64,000 bases of DNA from contig NC_091274.1 in the NCBI RefSeq assembly GCF_042100115.1, forward strand, positions 2,542,001 through 2,606,000, written 5' to 3'. The translations under genes and the position numbers were made by a program. The first letter of the stretch is position 1. Every line of letters begins with the position of its first letter. Of the stretch, positions 43,890 to 55,025 are shown one piece after another. This DNA comes from Alternaria dauci (taxonomy: Eukaryota > Ascomycota > Dothideomycetes > Pleosporales > Pleosporaceae). The notes beneath the pieces are model-generated. The model was not told the DNA's origin. It did no database searches and was given only the letters and a program-made list of their open reading frames with translations.

Positions 43890-44853
43890 TCAGCCCTTGT
43901 AATCTTCAAACTCGTACCCCTCCGCCCCATCTTTGACGATGAACCTGTACGTGCTAAACACGATGGTCTCATACAAATCCCGCCCTGCAGCCCTTGCCTT
44001 CTTATGCCAAGGACCAAGACCGCCTTTGTACGCGTCTTCCCTGCTATGCCAGAAGCCTGTTCACGCTGTCAGTTTCAGTTCGCTAAACACAACCTCTCAA
44101 GGATGCATGTCCCAAGAAAAGATAGAGAGAAAGAGGGCAAAACCTACAAGTAGCCAAATTCCTCCTATCCTCATTCCCCTTCCCAAACCAGTACTTCAAC
44201 AACCCCCCACTCTCACACGCCTCACGATGGCTCTCCTCATCAAGCCGGTACAACCACTCCTGGTCAATGCCCTCCTTGAGCTGCGAACGGAATACGACGA
44301 CGTAGAATGCTGTTTCTTTCCACTCGTACTGTTCTTGCGCAGTGAGGGTGCGCAGAAGGGCTAGTACGTCGGAAAAGTTTAGGGCGAGCAGGTACGGCAC
44401 CGTCGCGTAGGCGGGGGTAGCCGGTTTGAGCGCTGTTAGGGCTAGTGCGAGGAGACGGGAGGGTGTGGTTAGGTGGGGGGAGGAGAGGTCGAGGTAGTGG
44501 TTGGGGATATTGTAAGGGGAAGAAATTAGGAGTGTGGAGAATTTCTTGTGTTCTTGGTTTGGGTTCGAGTGGTTAGAAGTATGATCTGCATGTTGGTGTA
44601 GCTGTACGTTGCTGCGGAAGACGAGTTGGTCATGTGCTGCGGCTTCGAAACGCAGTTTGTCAAAGTCGGAGGTTATGCTTTCTGGGTCGAGTAGCTGAAC
44701 GGAATGAGTATGTAATGACAAATCGGATTGTGGTAGTGTAGGTCGTAGTTTAGCGTCGTTGGTGGTAGAGCTCTCAGGTGGTGACAAGGGAGTTTTGACG
44801 GTGATGCCATGACCATGGGCTTGTATCATCGTGGTCGTGGTTTCGACGGCCAT
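43890..44853 (-). CDS. UPF0643-like protein
   Basis: Exons 44853-44148 and 44056-43890 (intron T|GC), giving 290 aa. The N-terminal 90 residues are low-complexity; the body contains LLISSPYNIPNHYLDLSSPH, TPAYATVPYLLALNFSDVL and TAFYVVVFRSQLKEGIDQ. The end reads LLKYWFGKGNEDRRNLATC, FWHSREDAYKGGLGPWHKKA and ETIVFSTYRFIVKDGAEGYE, which matches the C-terminal signature I recall for the fungal UPF0643 family. Function is unknown. The splice joins the conserved RNLATC|FWHSRED motif exactly, supporting the model. It shares orientation with the downstream-lying POT1 gene. Confidence 0.82.
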
Positions 44854-45618
44854 GAGTCAGATGAATATTGCAGATGTAATCAGAAGTCTTCTTTGTGTAG
44901 TTGTTCGGTAGCGAGGTGTCGCACTGGGTAAACTTGACAAAGTATTAGTCTTGGCTCTTGGAATGATTGTTCGCGAACACTTGGTATTACATGTTACTCA
45001 CAGTATGTCTAATTGATAGGAGACTGTAACGGTAGGAGATCATTCAGGTATTAAATTCAGGCGTAGCGGGCACGCAATTTCCCAAGCTTGAAGTTGCGGT
45101 GACTGATTGATTACCTCTCGCTACAAGCACGTCGAATCACGCAATCTGGCGAATGCCGTGCTAGGCCCCTCATGGTCAACACTCGCAAAGAGCTGCATTT
45201 CATCAAGGAAAGTAGCAGTCGAAAGTTCACATGCGACGTGTATCATGGCTGATTGGCCCGAGGCCCGGTTGCGTCCGAAACGATGCATACCCCAGTCCTA
45301 TCTGCAGTGAGCAGCGATCCTTACAACGAACGAAAAAGATGGAAAATAGCGAATGGGCATGAGACTCTGTTAGTTTCCTGATCCGCCTGACTTGAAGTTT
45401 GTCGCGGATTGCAAAATTCTAGAGATGGCTGGGATGTCATGCCTGCCTGCGTTGCAGCTTACTGCAATATTCTTCCCCTTAATGTAAATTCTCAACCTTT
45501 CGCATGTCTCGACGTCTTCTCTGAAGAAACCCCGAACAAATGAAAAGAGAAAAGGGTATCATGTAAAAGAAAAAGATTGCAGAGCAGCTAACACACCGAA
45601 GTGTGGCAGAGAGGAAGC
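44854..45618. other. Intergenic
   Basis: 765 bp. No gene; the 67-codon plus-strand frame at 45107 has no recognisable features. Confidence 0.5.
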
Positions 45619-47524
45619 TCAGTCCTGAATCTTCGTCTGGAAGAGCTTGAACATACGCTGAAAGCCGAATGGGTTGTCTTCTGATACAGGCACATCGACG
45701 CCATACTCCTCGATGCAAGCATCGAACGGCGTGTTCTGTAGGCGGTTATCTCCTGGCGGTAGAGGAAGATCAGTGCCTCGGTTTCTCAGCTCTGTTTTGA
45801 GTTCCATGAGGTTGCCCCATAGGATAAAGAGCTTCTCCTCGAGTTGCACAAGAGCATTGGACTTTTTTATGATGCTAAGAGCGTGTGAGCAGACAATTGA
45901 GACATTGCGAACCGGGCATTCTTACTCTTTAGCACTCATCCCTAGGAGGAACTTCGCTGCATCGTCGTTCACGACCACGCGCAATTGCTCTGGCTTTGCG
46001 TCGCGGGATAAACCTGCATCTTCGAGCAAGAGAACAAACCCCCATTCCCAAACTTCCCTTGTAGGATCGTCAGCAGCGCGCTTTCTTTTGGATGACATTT
46101 TCCAACTTGTATCGCTGTTGGAGTGGGCGAACAGCTTGAGCTCGGGGGGATAGACGTCTACTACACGGACACGAGATCGATGTTTGCAGTTGATGAAAGG
46201 AAGTGTATATCTGTTTTGCTTTTGTAGAGTCTGAACCTCGCGATAACGGTTATGTATGATCTCGGAGATGGTGGAAAGCTTTATCGCAGGATGGGCAGCG
46301 ATGACTGAGGGCATTCAGTATATACGATGAAAGAGAAGAAGGCATCTTACCATGGGTATTGATACCGTCACGCTTCCTCTCCCAGTCTCGTTGTTTCTTC
46401 TCCAGTTCGTCTTGCTCGGCCTGTTTCTGAGCCCGCTGCCTGTCTCTTTTCGCCTGTCTTTTTTCCTTTGAAGTTTTGCCAGAAGTGTTGGTAGATTCGT
46501 TCTGTAGACTCTGGAACGCCGTCCTGTGCCCGCGTTTCTGCTCATACTCTTCTCGGCGTTTGCCAATCTCGTCCAGGTCGGCCCTGTTCGTCAGGTGACG
46601 TATGTCGACCTTTGATGGGTTTTGTCGGTCTTGATGTAACACGCCCTCGAGGAGACCCCTTGCGGACATCTTGACTCGCATATTTCTGATGAAGACATGG
46701 TCGCCGTTTCCAATGTTTTCCCGTGCCCAATTCGCGTTTTCTTCGTAGAGGGTGACATTTAGAGTGAGAAAGCCAAATGGCCCTTTCCAGTCCCTGTCTG
46801 TGATGAAGTGGTCCTTCTCTTGTTCTGGATCCACGTAGTGATACATTTGCTCATTCGGAGTGTAGTCAGTTACTTTCAGATCGACTTGGCCTCCCATCTG
46901 GAAGTAGTAAATGTTGACAACCTGGGCACGGACATCGTAGAACTTATCAACTTGCAAGTCCTTGATCAAGCTGGCTGGCCTTCTTCCCCTGGCTTTGGAC
47001 GCATTAGTTGCCGCATGCTGCTGCACTTGTTTCGCTACGCCAGTGGATGCAGCTTTCATATGGATGACGGCCATCTGCTCTGGGATCGTAGGCGGAGGGC
47101 CTCCAGTCGAGGCGTGAGGCAGCTTCTGACTGCCGGCCTGGAAAGGCTGGCTCATGCCTGGGACGGGAATCCTGTTGCTAGGAAAGACGAGCATGTTGAC
47201 CTGGAACATGTCTGAACCGACGGCCTCGATCCAAAGTCTAAACTCCTTGAGCTTGAATCCGCGGAGTATGATTACGTCGCCAACACCGGAGATGAGGGGG
47301 AAGTTGCTCTTATTACGTCTGAACAACCGGCAACGCATGCTTGACTGACCACCAACATCACCGGAAGTAAAGTCATCTTGGATGGTGAAGTCGAGGGCCA
47401 GGGAAGTGCCTCCAGTGGGCTTTGGCGGTTCATGACTGACGAGAACACCGATCAAGTTGATACTGTCAGTAGGCTGGGTGGCGTCTTTGATGGCTGTGAA
47501 GCCTTTGGGCAGCTCCAGCGGCAT
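45619..47524 (-). CDS. POT1: Telomere end-binding protein Pot1
   Basis: Three exons 47524-46351, 46304-45926 and 45874-45619, giving 602 aa. The N-terminal OB fold begins MPLELPKGFTAIKDATQPTD, then SINLIGVLVSHEPPKPTGG, SLALDFTIQDD, RCRLFRRNKSNFPLISGVGD and VIILRGFKLKEF, the Telo_bind pattern. A second OB-like region follows (KFYDVRAQVVNIYYFQMGGQ, HVFIRNMRVKMSARG). A Lys/Glu/Arg-rich coil sits at about 355-395. The last exons (REVWEWGFVLLLEDAGLS, VVVNDDAAKFLLGM, NALVQLEEKLFILWGNLMEL) match the Pot1 C-terminal region. Pot1 binds the single-stranded 3' telomeric overhang and recruits shelterin partners. The start is the first ATG; the frame upstream has only non-ATG codons. Confidence 0.92.
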
Positions 47525-47909
47525 TGCGACTGGAGATGGCCGAAAGGGGTTAGCGCAGTTTTCCAGGCCAACAAAGAAGAGCGAGCAAGCGGCAGGGGGA
47601 GACAGGTGGCGTGGGCTAAGGCTTTGTCTGCAGCGTGCAGCCTCTGAGACAGGCGGGCAGGTGTGACAAACACATGCAGGGTGAGGGGAGGGGAGGGGTA
47701 TATCTCTCTGCGACGGCGCGACGCGTCGTGATGGTGGTTGCTTTGGGTACAAGGCTCGAGCCAAGCTGCTAGCGCCGATACCCGCTTCGCCGCTTCCGCT
47801 TTCAAAATCACACCCCTCTGGTTGGAAAGTTTACTCCCCTTTCCAAAACAAACACGCCGCACCCAGTCTTGCCCCTTGCCGCCCACTGCACATCCAGAGA
47901 GCCGCAGAA
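47525..47909. promoter_or_regulatory. Divergent promoter POT1 / importin alpha
   Basis: 385 bp between start codons; no gene within. Function inferred from position. Confidence 0.45.
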
Positions 47910-49757
47910 ATGGCCGACAAGTACATCCCCGAGCACCGTCGCACGACGTTCAAGGCAAAGAGCGCCTTCAAGCCAGACGAACTCCGCCGCCGCCGCGAAG
48001 AGCAACAGGTCGAGATCCGCCGGGCGAAGCGTGAGGAGAACCTCGCAAAGCGCCGCGGTATCTCTGGCCGTGACCAGCCGGGCGCCTCGCTCGGTGCAGC
48101 CCCCGACAGCGACGATGAGGGCGGCAACATTGAGAGCCAGGTACGTTTGTTGCTGCTGCCGTACCCCACTATTTCTGAACGCAGGCACACTGCCGCATGG
48201 ACAGCGCGGGAGCGAGAGCGAGAGAGAACGAGAATGAGAGAGCACACGGCAGGCTAACACACCGGCGCAGCTCAACGAGGAACTCCCCCAGATGGTAAAG
48301 GGCGTCTTTTCGGAACAAATCGACGAGCAGATCCAGGCGACAACCAAGTTCAGGAAGCTGCTGTCCAAGGAGCGCAACCCCCCCATCGAGCGCGTTATCG
48401 AGACTGGCGTCGTGAGCCGCTTCGTCGAGTTCCTGCGCTCCCCGCACACGCTGGTGCAGTTCGAGGCCGCCTGGGCCCTCACCAACATCGCGTCGGGCTC
48501 GGCGCAGCAGACACAGGTCGTCATCGAGGCGGGCGCCGTGCCCATCTTCGTCGAGCTGCTCAGCAGCCACGAGCCAGACGTGCGGGAGCAGGCCGTCTGG
48601 GCCCTGGGCAACATCGCCGGTGACAGCCCCGCATGCCGCGACTTTGTCCTGCAGGCCGGTGCTCTCCGCCCGCTGCTGGCCCTCCTGGGCGACAGCCGCA
48701 AGCTCAGCATGCTGCGCAATGCCACCTGGACCCTGAGCAACTTCTGCCGCGGCAAGACCCCCCAGCCCGACTGGCAGACTGTGAGTTCTCCTCTGCGTGC
48801 CCCACTTGGGTCCAACTACTAACTGTCCAGCAGATCCAGCCTGCCCTGCCCGTCCTCGCCAAGCTCGTATACTCGCTCGACGACGAAGTCCTCATCGACG
48901 CCTGCTGGGCCATCTCGTACCTCTCCGATGGCTCCAACGACAAGATCCAGGCCGTCATCGAGGCTGGCATCCCCCGCCGTCTCGTAGAGCTGCTCATGCA
49001 CGCGTCCACGTCCGTCCAGACCCCCGCCCTGCGCTCCGTCGGTAACATTGTTACTGGCGACGACGTCCAGACCCAGGTCATCATCAACTGCGGCTCGCTC
49101 CCCGCGCTGCTCTCCCTCTTGAGCTCCACCAAGGACGGAATCCGCAAGGAGGCTTGCTGGACCATCTCCAACATCACCGCCGGCAACTCGACCCAGATCC
49201 AGGCTGTCATCGATGCTAACATCATCCCTCCTCTGATCCACCTCCTCCAGAACGGCGACTTCAAGACGCGCAAGGAGGCCTGCTGGGCCATCTCCAATGC
49301 CACTAGTGGCGGTCTGCAGAAGCCTGCCCAGATCCGCTACCTCGTCCAGAGCGGCTGCATCAAGCCTCTCTGCGATCTCCTCGCCTGCCCTGACAACAAG
49401 ATCATCCAGGTTGCCCTCGACGGTCTTGAGAACATCCTCAAGGTCGGCGAGATGGACAAGGAGGCCAGCGAGGGCGGTGCTGGTGGCGAGCCCATCAACC
49501 GCTACGCTCTCTTCATCGAGGAGGTTGGCGGCATGGAGAAGATCCACGAGTGCCAGAACAACGCCAACGAGGAGATTTACATGAAGGCCTACAACATCAT
49601 CGAGAAGTACTTCTCCGACGAGGAGGGTGAGGCTGAGAACATGGGCGAGGCCGGACCCCAGGTCAACCAGGAGGGTCACTTTGGTTTCGGCGCCGCTGGC
49701 CAGCAGCAACAACAAAACTTCAACTTTGCCAACGGAGGTGACTCCATGGACATGTAA
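47910..49757 (+). CDS. SRP1: Importin subunit alpha (karyopherin alpha)
   Basis: Exons 47910-48140, 48271-48780 and 48834-49757, giving 554 aa. The N-terminal importin-beta-binding domain is [20 protein letters not shown], then [20 protein letters not shown]. Ten armadillo repeats follow with the classic [23 protein letters not shown] and [12 protein letters not shown]rp-Asn arrays that bind nuclear-localisation signals. The C-terminal acidic/Gln-rich tail ([26 protein letters not shown]) matches fungal Srp1. It is the adaptor of classical nuclear import. Intron 2 ends in CCAGCAG, a tandem NAG-NAG acceptor; family comparison favours the second, giving [12 protein letters not shown]. Intron 1 contains a GAGCGAGA-rich stretch. 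It should be highly expressed. Confidence 0.97.
48210..48242 (+). repeat. GA-rich simple repeat in intron 1 of SRP1
   Basis: A purine tract of AGCGAGAG and GAGAGAAC units inside the first intron of the importin alpha gene, before the branch/acceptor region. Confidence 0.6.
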
Positions 49758-50822
49758 ACGGGTAGCGAATCCGTGACGAGTCTAAAGTTGAATGTTGCAT
49801 TGCTTGCATTGCAGCCTTTCTACCGCGCTAGCTAGCCAGCCACGAGAGCACGACTAGTAGTGTTTGCAGTACCCTGGACCAAGTCGGAGATCATACACGA
49901 TATGATACATGATCCACGGAAGCGCCATGATTGCGAGGACCTCTGTGTTTCCTTGGCAATCCCCCCATCCTTTCCAGCCATCACTTCGCCATGATTTCAA
50001 TGAAGCCTTAAAGATACACCGTCTTGTACCCCTCCCATGTTCAACAACCGCATCATATCCCCGGCGTTGCGTGTTTGCCTAGCTGTCTGAAGATCGCAAT
50101 GGTTTGGACTGGGCGGTCTGCTCTGGATGGAGCTCTACACATTGGGTGGAAGAGCGACATGTGCTCGCAGTTCAGCCGCGCCAGACAGATAGCTGAATAT
50201 GACGCCGAGCAATCGGTCTACAACATAGTCTATTGCCATGATGATGATGAAGATGAAGAAGAAGAAGATGCATGTGATTGTGAACGAGCACCACCACCAT
50301 TGCCGTGCTTGAATCTAGAAGTAATCATCACTCCAAATGCCGCCAGCAAATCAACATCACCACATAACTAATCAAAGCAAAGTCCAACTCAGGTAACATC
50401 GCAATTAGATTGTCACGAGACAAGCGCCAACCCAAGAAGTCGTCAACTAAATGGAGCTAGCTGGCAAGGTAGACGTGCGTCATCTGCGGAACCCTGAACA
50501 CCCCGCCGGCATGTCTCCGCGAACCACGCGTGGGGTTAGTTATTTTTACGCTCGGTTCGCGATAGCATGTCGCGTGTCATTCATAATGGCCTCTGTCTAT
50601 CTGTCTGCGCGTATCGGCCGTGATTCTGCACAACTTGCACAACCCAATGATGTCTCAAGCAATGCCCTGGACCGATGGCGCAATCATCGCGAACACACCG
50701 CCGCCCCGACCTCGCAGCCAACTCACCAGCATCCTCACAACTCCTGACAGTAATACCACCATCCCTACTTCTACATGATAGCGTTATACTGAGCGCTCAA
50801 CATTCAACAATAACCACCCAAC
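49758..50822. other. Intergenic
   Basis: 1.07 kb; the 3' end of SRP1 and the promoter of DUG3. It includes an ATG/GAA triplet repeat at 50238-50270. No gene recognised. Confidence 0.5.
50238..50270. repeat. Trinucleotide microsatellite (GAT/GAA)
   Basis: Four ATG units followed by AAGATGAAGAAGAAGAAG-type units, in non-coding DNA. Likely length-variable. Confidence 0.65.
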
Positions 50823-52079
50823 ATGTGTAGATTCATGGCAAGTAGGGCGCCGTACACACGCCAAACTCCAGCTAACAACCAAAGGTCTACAAAGGCAAGG
50901 ATGAGATACTCCTCTCAGAGCTCATTCTCAACCCCTCCCACTCCATCCTCACACAGTCCTTTGACTCGCGCCTCCGCCTAGTACGTCTCTCCCCACGAAG
51001 CCACATCTCCCCTACTAACACACGCACCACCAGGACAGGCGCCGCCCGCACAACGGCGACGGCTTCGGCATCGGCTACTACACGTCGCCCTCACTGGGCC
51101 CCACGCCCTGCGTCTTCACCTCCACGATCCCCGCCTGGAACTGCATAAACCTGTCGCGCATCGCGTCCAAGACGACATCGTCGCTCATCTTCGCCCACGT
51201 GCGCGCCACAACCGAAGGCAACCTCAGCGACAGCAACTGCCACCCCTTCTCCTACAAGTCACTCATGTTCATGCACAACGGCGGCATCGGCTGCTGGAAA
51301 CAGATCAAGCGCCGGCTGGCGATGAGCGTGGGCGAGAAGTGGTTTAATGTTGTGGGCGGTTCAACGGATAGTGAGTGGGCGTTTGCTACGTTTTTGGATT
51401 GTTTGGATAGAGCGGGGATTAGCCCGGATAAGGAGGTGGAAGCTGGTGTGGGGTTTGGACATACGGTGTTGAGGAAGGCGATACTGAAGACGATTGAGCG
51501 GCTCAATGGGTTTATTAAAGATGTGGTAGGCGAACAAGGGGGTGGTGTTGGAGAGGAGGATAGTAGGAGTTTGCTCAACTTTGCGGTCACGGATGGGGTT
51601 AGTGTTGTGTGCTCTCGGTATGTGAGTAGTAGGACGGATGAGGCTGCGAGCTTGTTCTTTAGCAGCGGGACGAGTTGGCGGGAACTCAATGGTCAGTCTG
51701 TGGGCTCGGATGCAGGCGCGAGTTCGGTGGATGAGGAGGAGAGCCAGAGGGACTACGTTATGGAACGGAGAGATAAAGGGAGTGACATTGTGCTGGTGGC
51801 TAGTGAGCCGTTGACGTTTGAACGTGGTATGTTGTTGCCTTTTGTACCTTCTTTTTTTCCTCTCGACTGAAACTAATAATGACAGACAACTGGGTCACGG
51901 TTCCAACCAACAGTACGCTTACTATCTCTAAGCAAACGGTCATGATTCATCCTATCGTCGACGAGTTTTATAGTCCCAATCCGGCGCATGAGAGGAGCGC
52001 AAACTTTGCTCAGGCCAAGGGGCAGACTGTTACAGGGAGCGATAAAAGGGTGTTGGGCGGCGTGGGAGAGGTGGACTAG
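50823..52079 (+). CDS. DUG3: Glutamine-amidotransferase-type Dug3 (glutathione degradation)
   Basis: Four exons 50823-50837, 50885-50980, 51034-51826 and 51886-52079, giving 365 aa. Exon 1 has just five codons, MCRFM; Cys2 is the class II (Ntn) amidotransferase nucleophile exposed after Met removal. Conserved blocks are VYKGKDEILLSELILNPSHS, SFDSRLRL/DRRRPHNGDGFGIGYY, TTSSLIFAHVRATTEG and MFMHNGGIGCWKQIKRRL. The end is DNWVTVPTNSTLTISKQTVM. With Dug2, Dug3 cleaves the gamma-glutamyl bond of glutathione in the cytosol. Intron 1 starts GC (ATG|GCAAGT...AAAG|GTC), the only GC-AG intron I found. A GT donor 4 nt downstream would shift the frame to a stop. Confidence 0.93.
50838..50884 (+). other. 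GC-AG intron in DUG3
   Basis: Donor GCAAGT and acceptor AAAG define a 47-nt intron directly after codon 5. The branch point is GCTAAC. Only this donor keeps MCRFM joined in frame to VYKGKDE. Confidence 0.8.
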
Positions 52080-52685
52080 AGCATGGTTGTAGTTACCTAG
52101 TACCGATGAATGCTTGTTGATGTCGATACTAGTGTTCCATCCGAGAATGGGAAGTGACCCGGTTTCACAGGTTAATGCATACCATGTCTCTCTCATTGGT
52201 ACAATGTGTATGTCTCAGTCAGCCTAGCGAATAACAACATCTTGATGAGTTGCAAGGTGCTTTTCCTGCCTGAATCTATATTCCTACTTGGCGTGCCGTC
52301 CTAGGTTACACTTTCAGTATTGGCCAGTAAAAGCCGTGTGTATCCTCCTAGCTCGCAAGAGAGGAAGTCTGAATATATCTCTTATCCGTACATGTCACAG
52401 CACTGATCAGCTGTGACGATGTAGATTGCGACATCTGACAAAGGAGAAGGGTAGTTGTCGTAACACCACATAGGAGGCCAGAAGTCTTGGTAAGACGCCT
52501 AAATTCACTCGTATGCTTTAAGGAGCAATGCGAGTATTTGTGTTATAGCCATGAAAACTACCTGAAGGTTGTAATCTAGTCTCGACAGGTTATGGTATCA
52601 TACATCGTACTCGAGCTTCAACAGCAGACATAGCCAGTTAGCTTGCCAGCTAAATGGCGCACTTCAGCCCATTACTCTTTTCGAG
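52080..52685. other. Intergenic between convergent genes
   Basis: 606 bp; nothing recognised. Confidence 0.5.
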
Positions 52686-55025
52686 TCATGTTTGGTTACT
52701 GCCGACACTGTGCACTAGTACGACACTGTCGCTGGGCAAAGACCTTCTCCACGCCTGTGCTTTCTCTCTCTCTGCTTTGACTCGCTCTGGTCCGCCGTCC
52801 TTGTCACTCTCTGCTTTCAAGATAGCTGGATGTTTCCTCCTGCGGGTCTCATATGCTACCTCTGCCCTGTAGGGGTTTATCTCCTCTGGGTTTTCTTCGC
52901 TCATGAGGCCACCGTACTCCTTCACAATCGTTTGAGAGAACTCCCTCCAACTCTTGTTTAGAATCTTGAATCCATCGTCCTTTTCCTTCTTTGAAAGACA
53001 ACTGTACTGGATACTCCATGTTGCAAGCTGCTTCCAACTATAGAGAGATATGGTAGGCGCACCTACCATGACCTGGTAGAACTCGTGCGACATGGAATTG
53101 CTACGTTCTTGTTAGCTAACGATATCAACATGGAATGGTTGCATACTTGAAAAGAGAGGGGTTGTCTGAATTAACTGTGCATGGTACGCCTGCAGCCAGC
53201 AACTCCGGGAACGGGTGTTCCTTGACGTTTCTGCAAAGATGTAGCAGCTCATTCGAGATAGGACAGAGCTCAACACAGATACCCGGCATCTCTTCGGATT
53301 TGTACCTGAACTCGTCAATAAGATGTGGGTGTTTCATGAGTGCAAATCCGTGGCCGATGCGCTTCGACTTCAATGCTACTGCATCGTACAAGTTGGAGTT
53401 CGTGGGGTCGTCAGAGCCACCGGTATCCAGTAATGTTTCACCCGCGTGGAACATGAAGGGGATTTCGATCTCGAGTTCATCGCATGTGTTTTTGAAAGCG
53501 TTGAGCTCTTTCTTGTAGAATCCAATGTGGTTGGGTCGGTCTTCGGCGCCTACGAGATCGAAACCTAAATATGTGAGAACATGCTATACGTGTTGTGTTC
53601 AATGATGCTTACCGCAAATCAGATCTGGATACTGCAGCTTAAGCTCGATGCACTGCTTCATCTCCTCCTTCATCATGAAACTAGGTATTGACCGTGGCGT
53701 ACAATATATGATCTTGAGTCCGAATGGGAACTTGTCAAGTCGACCTTCCCTAGCAAGGCTTTTCTTTTTAGCTTCCACTCCATCTATGATGAGCTGCATT
53801 TGGGCAGCGTTCCCAATTTTGTCCTTGCCATTGTCGTCTGGAATAAACTTGTCCAGAAGCATCGGTCGAAGCTCGGCGTACATAACGTTCTCCTCAATCA
53901 TACGGTCAATGGCATCGCCTATATACTCTTTGTAGACACTCTGATAGTTTAGCAGACCTTTGAAAGCCCTCGTAGCTTGATTGAAACGGGCCCATACTCT
54001 ATGAAGACATTAGTAAGCGTAACCATAGTGTCGAGCACCACATACCCATTCACAGTCTGCGTAGGCCCATAGGCTTCGTCTTGGCTGAGCACCATCTTTG
54101 ACCTTAGCCAGTTCTCAGCGGGGCTTAGAAGCCAACCCTTTCGCTCTCCGCAATGACGTGTCCGAGGTTGCTGAGGCGGCCGTCCTCCTGCTTGGAAAGT
54201 CTCAGGCTCTTCTTCTTTGTATTCGCCCGGAAACTTTCTTTCAAACTCCTTCCGAAACTTCGACCATGGCATCCAGACAGTTTTCAAGTAGTTCTCATCC
54301 TTGATTTGCGCTGGTCTCTCTAATCTAGGATATGATTCCGAGAAGATGTCAACACCAGGGTTGACGGTCTCGGGGTCAACAACATTGAAAACCATCTCCG
54401 TCTCACCAAGATCCTTCTTCGCTAAAATTGGTATTGTACTGCGAATGTACATGTTCTTCACCTTGCGAGCGCGCACAAGGAGTATTTCAGGATGTAATTC
54501 GGCATTAAAGTGAAGATGTAAAAGAGCGCCCTTGGGAACGATTTTGGCGATTTGATACAGCTTGCTCTGGTGGTCTATGCGATCCTTGTTGGTGAGATAT
54601 TGACCACCCATATCGCGATCATCTTCTAGGGGAAGTGCTTCTGAAGCCAGGTTGCCGAAGGTGACGTTGCGCTCATACTCACGAACCGCTCTGATAATGG
54701 CTGCGGCTCTTGCCTCCGTCTTCTCGTCTTTTGACCTGGTTCCACTTCCGTTAGGCCTTGCAGATCGATCCCACGCATGCTTATCCTCATCTTGGAGGAA
54801 TCCGCGTCTCCTCTCATCGTACACGTCGGTCAGTGTCTTGCTATCCACTTCGGTATCGAAGAAGGTTCTCGCCTTGATTTTCCTCTGATCCAGTTCCTCC
54901 ATGGTCAAGGTTTTCTCAAAGGACGTTTCGGTCACTTTCGGTTCTTCCGAATGAATTGGTATTTTCCTAGTAGGTAGTGGGCTCAGTGCCCTTTTTCTCT
55001 TCTTCGGTGAGTCAGCTGTTGTCAT
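52686..55025 (-). CDS. ADGF/CECR1-like adenosine deaminase family protein
   Basis: Four exons 55025-54046, 53998-53613, 53564-53147 and 53100-52686, giving 732 aa. The metal-dependent deaminase motifs appear in order: GALLHLHFNAEL (HxH, His170/172), ENVMYAELRPML, FMFHAGETLLD (His495, Glu498), KRIGHGFAL (His527), ELCPISNELL and CTVNSDNPSLF. The region between the first two motifs and FHAGE is long, as in ADGF/CECR1 proteins rather than short ADA. The Asp pair of the last motif is Asp-Asn (589-590) instead of Asp-Asp. There is no signal peptide; instead PKKRKR at residues 7-12 resembles a nuclear-localisation signal. Predicted to act on adenosine or a related nucleoside; activity is uncertain. 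Confidence 0.9.

Noticed and set aside
47808..48815. 335-codon minus-strand frame over importin alpha exons
   Set aside because: Same antisense effect; no ATG-based gene features, and the sense protein is certain.
48819..49715. 298-codon open frame on the minus strand across importin alpha
   Set aside because: It is antisense to the certain SRP1 coding exon; GC-rich armadillo repeats leave the opposite frame open by composition.
50451..50747. 98-codon plus-strand frame upstream of DUG3
   Set aside because: No domain, no signal and it precedes the certain DUG3 start; probably promoter or leader.
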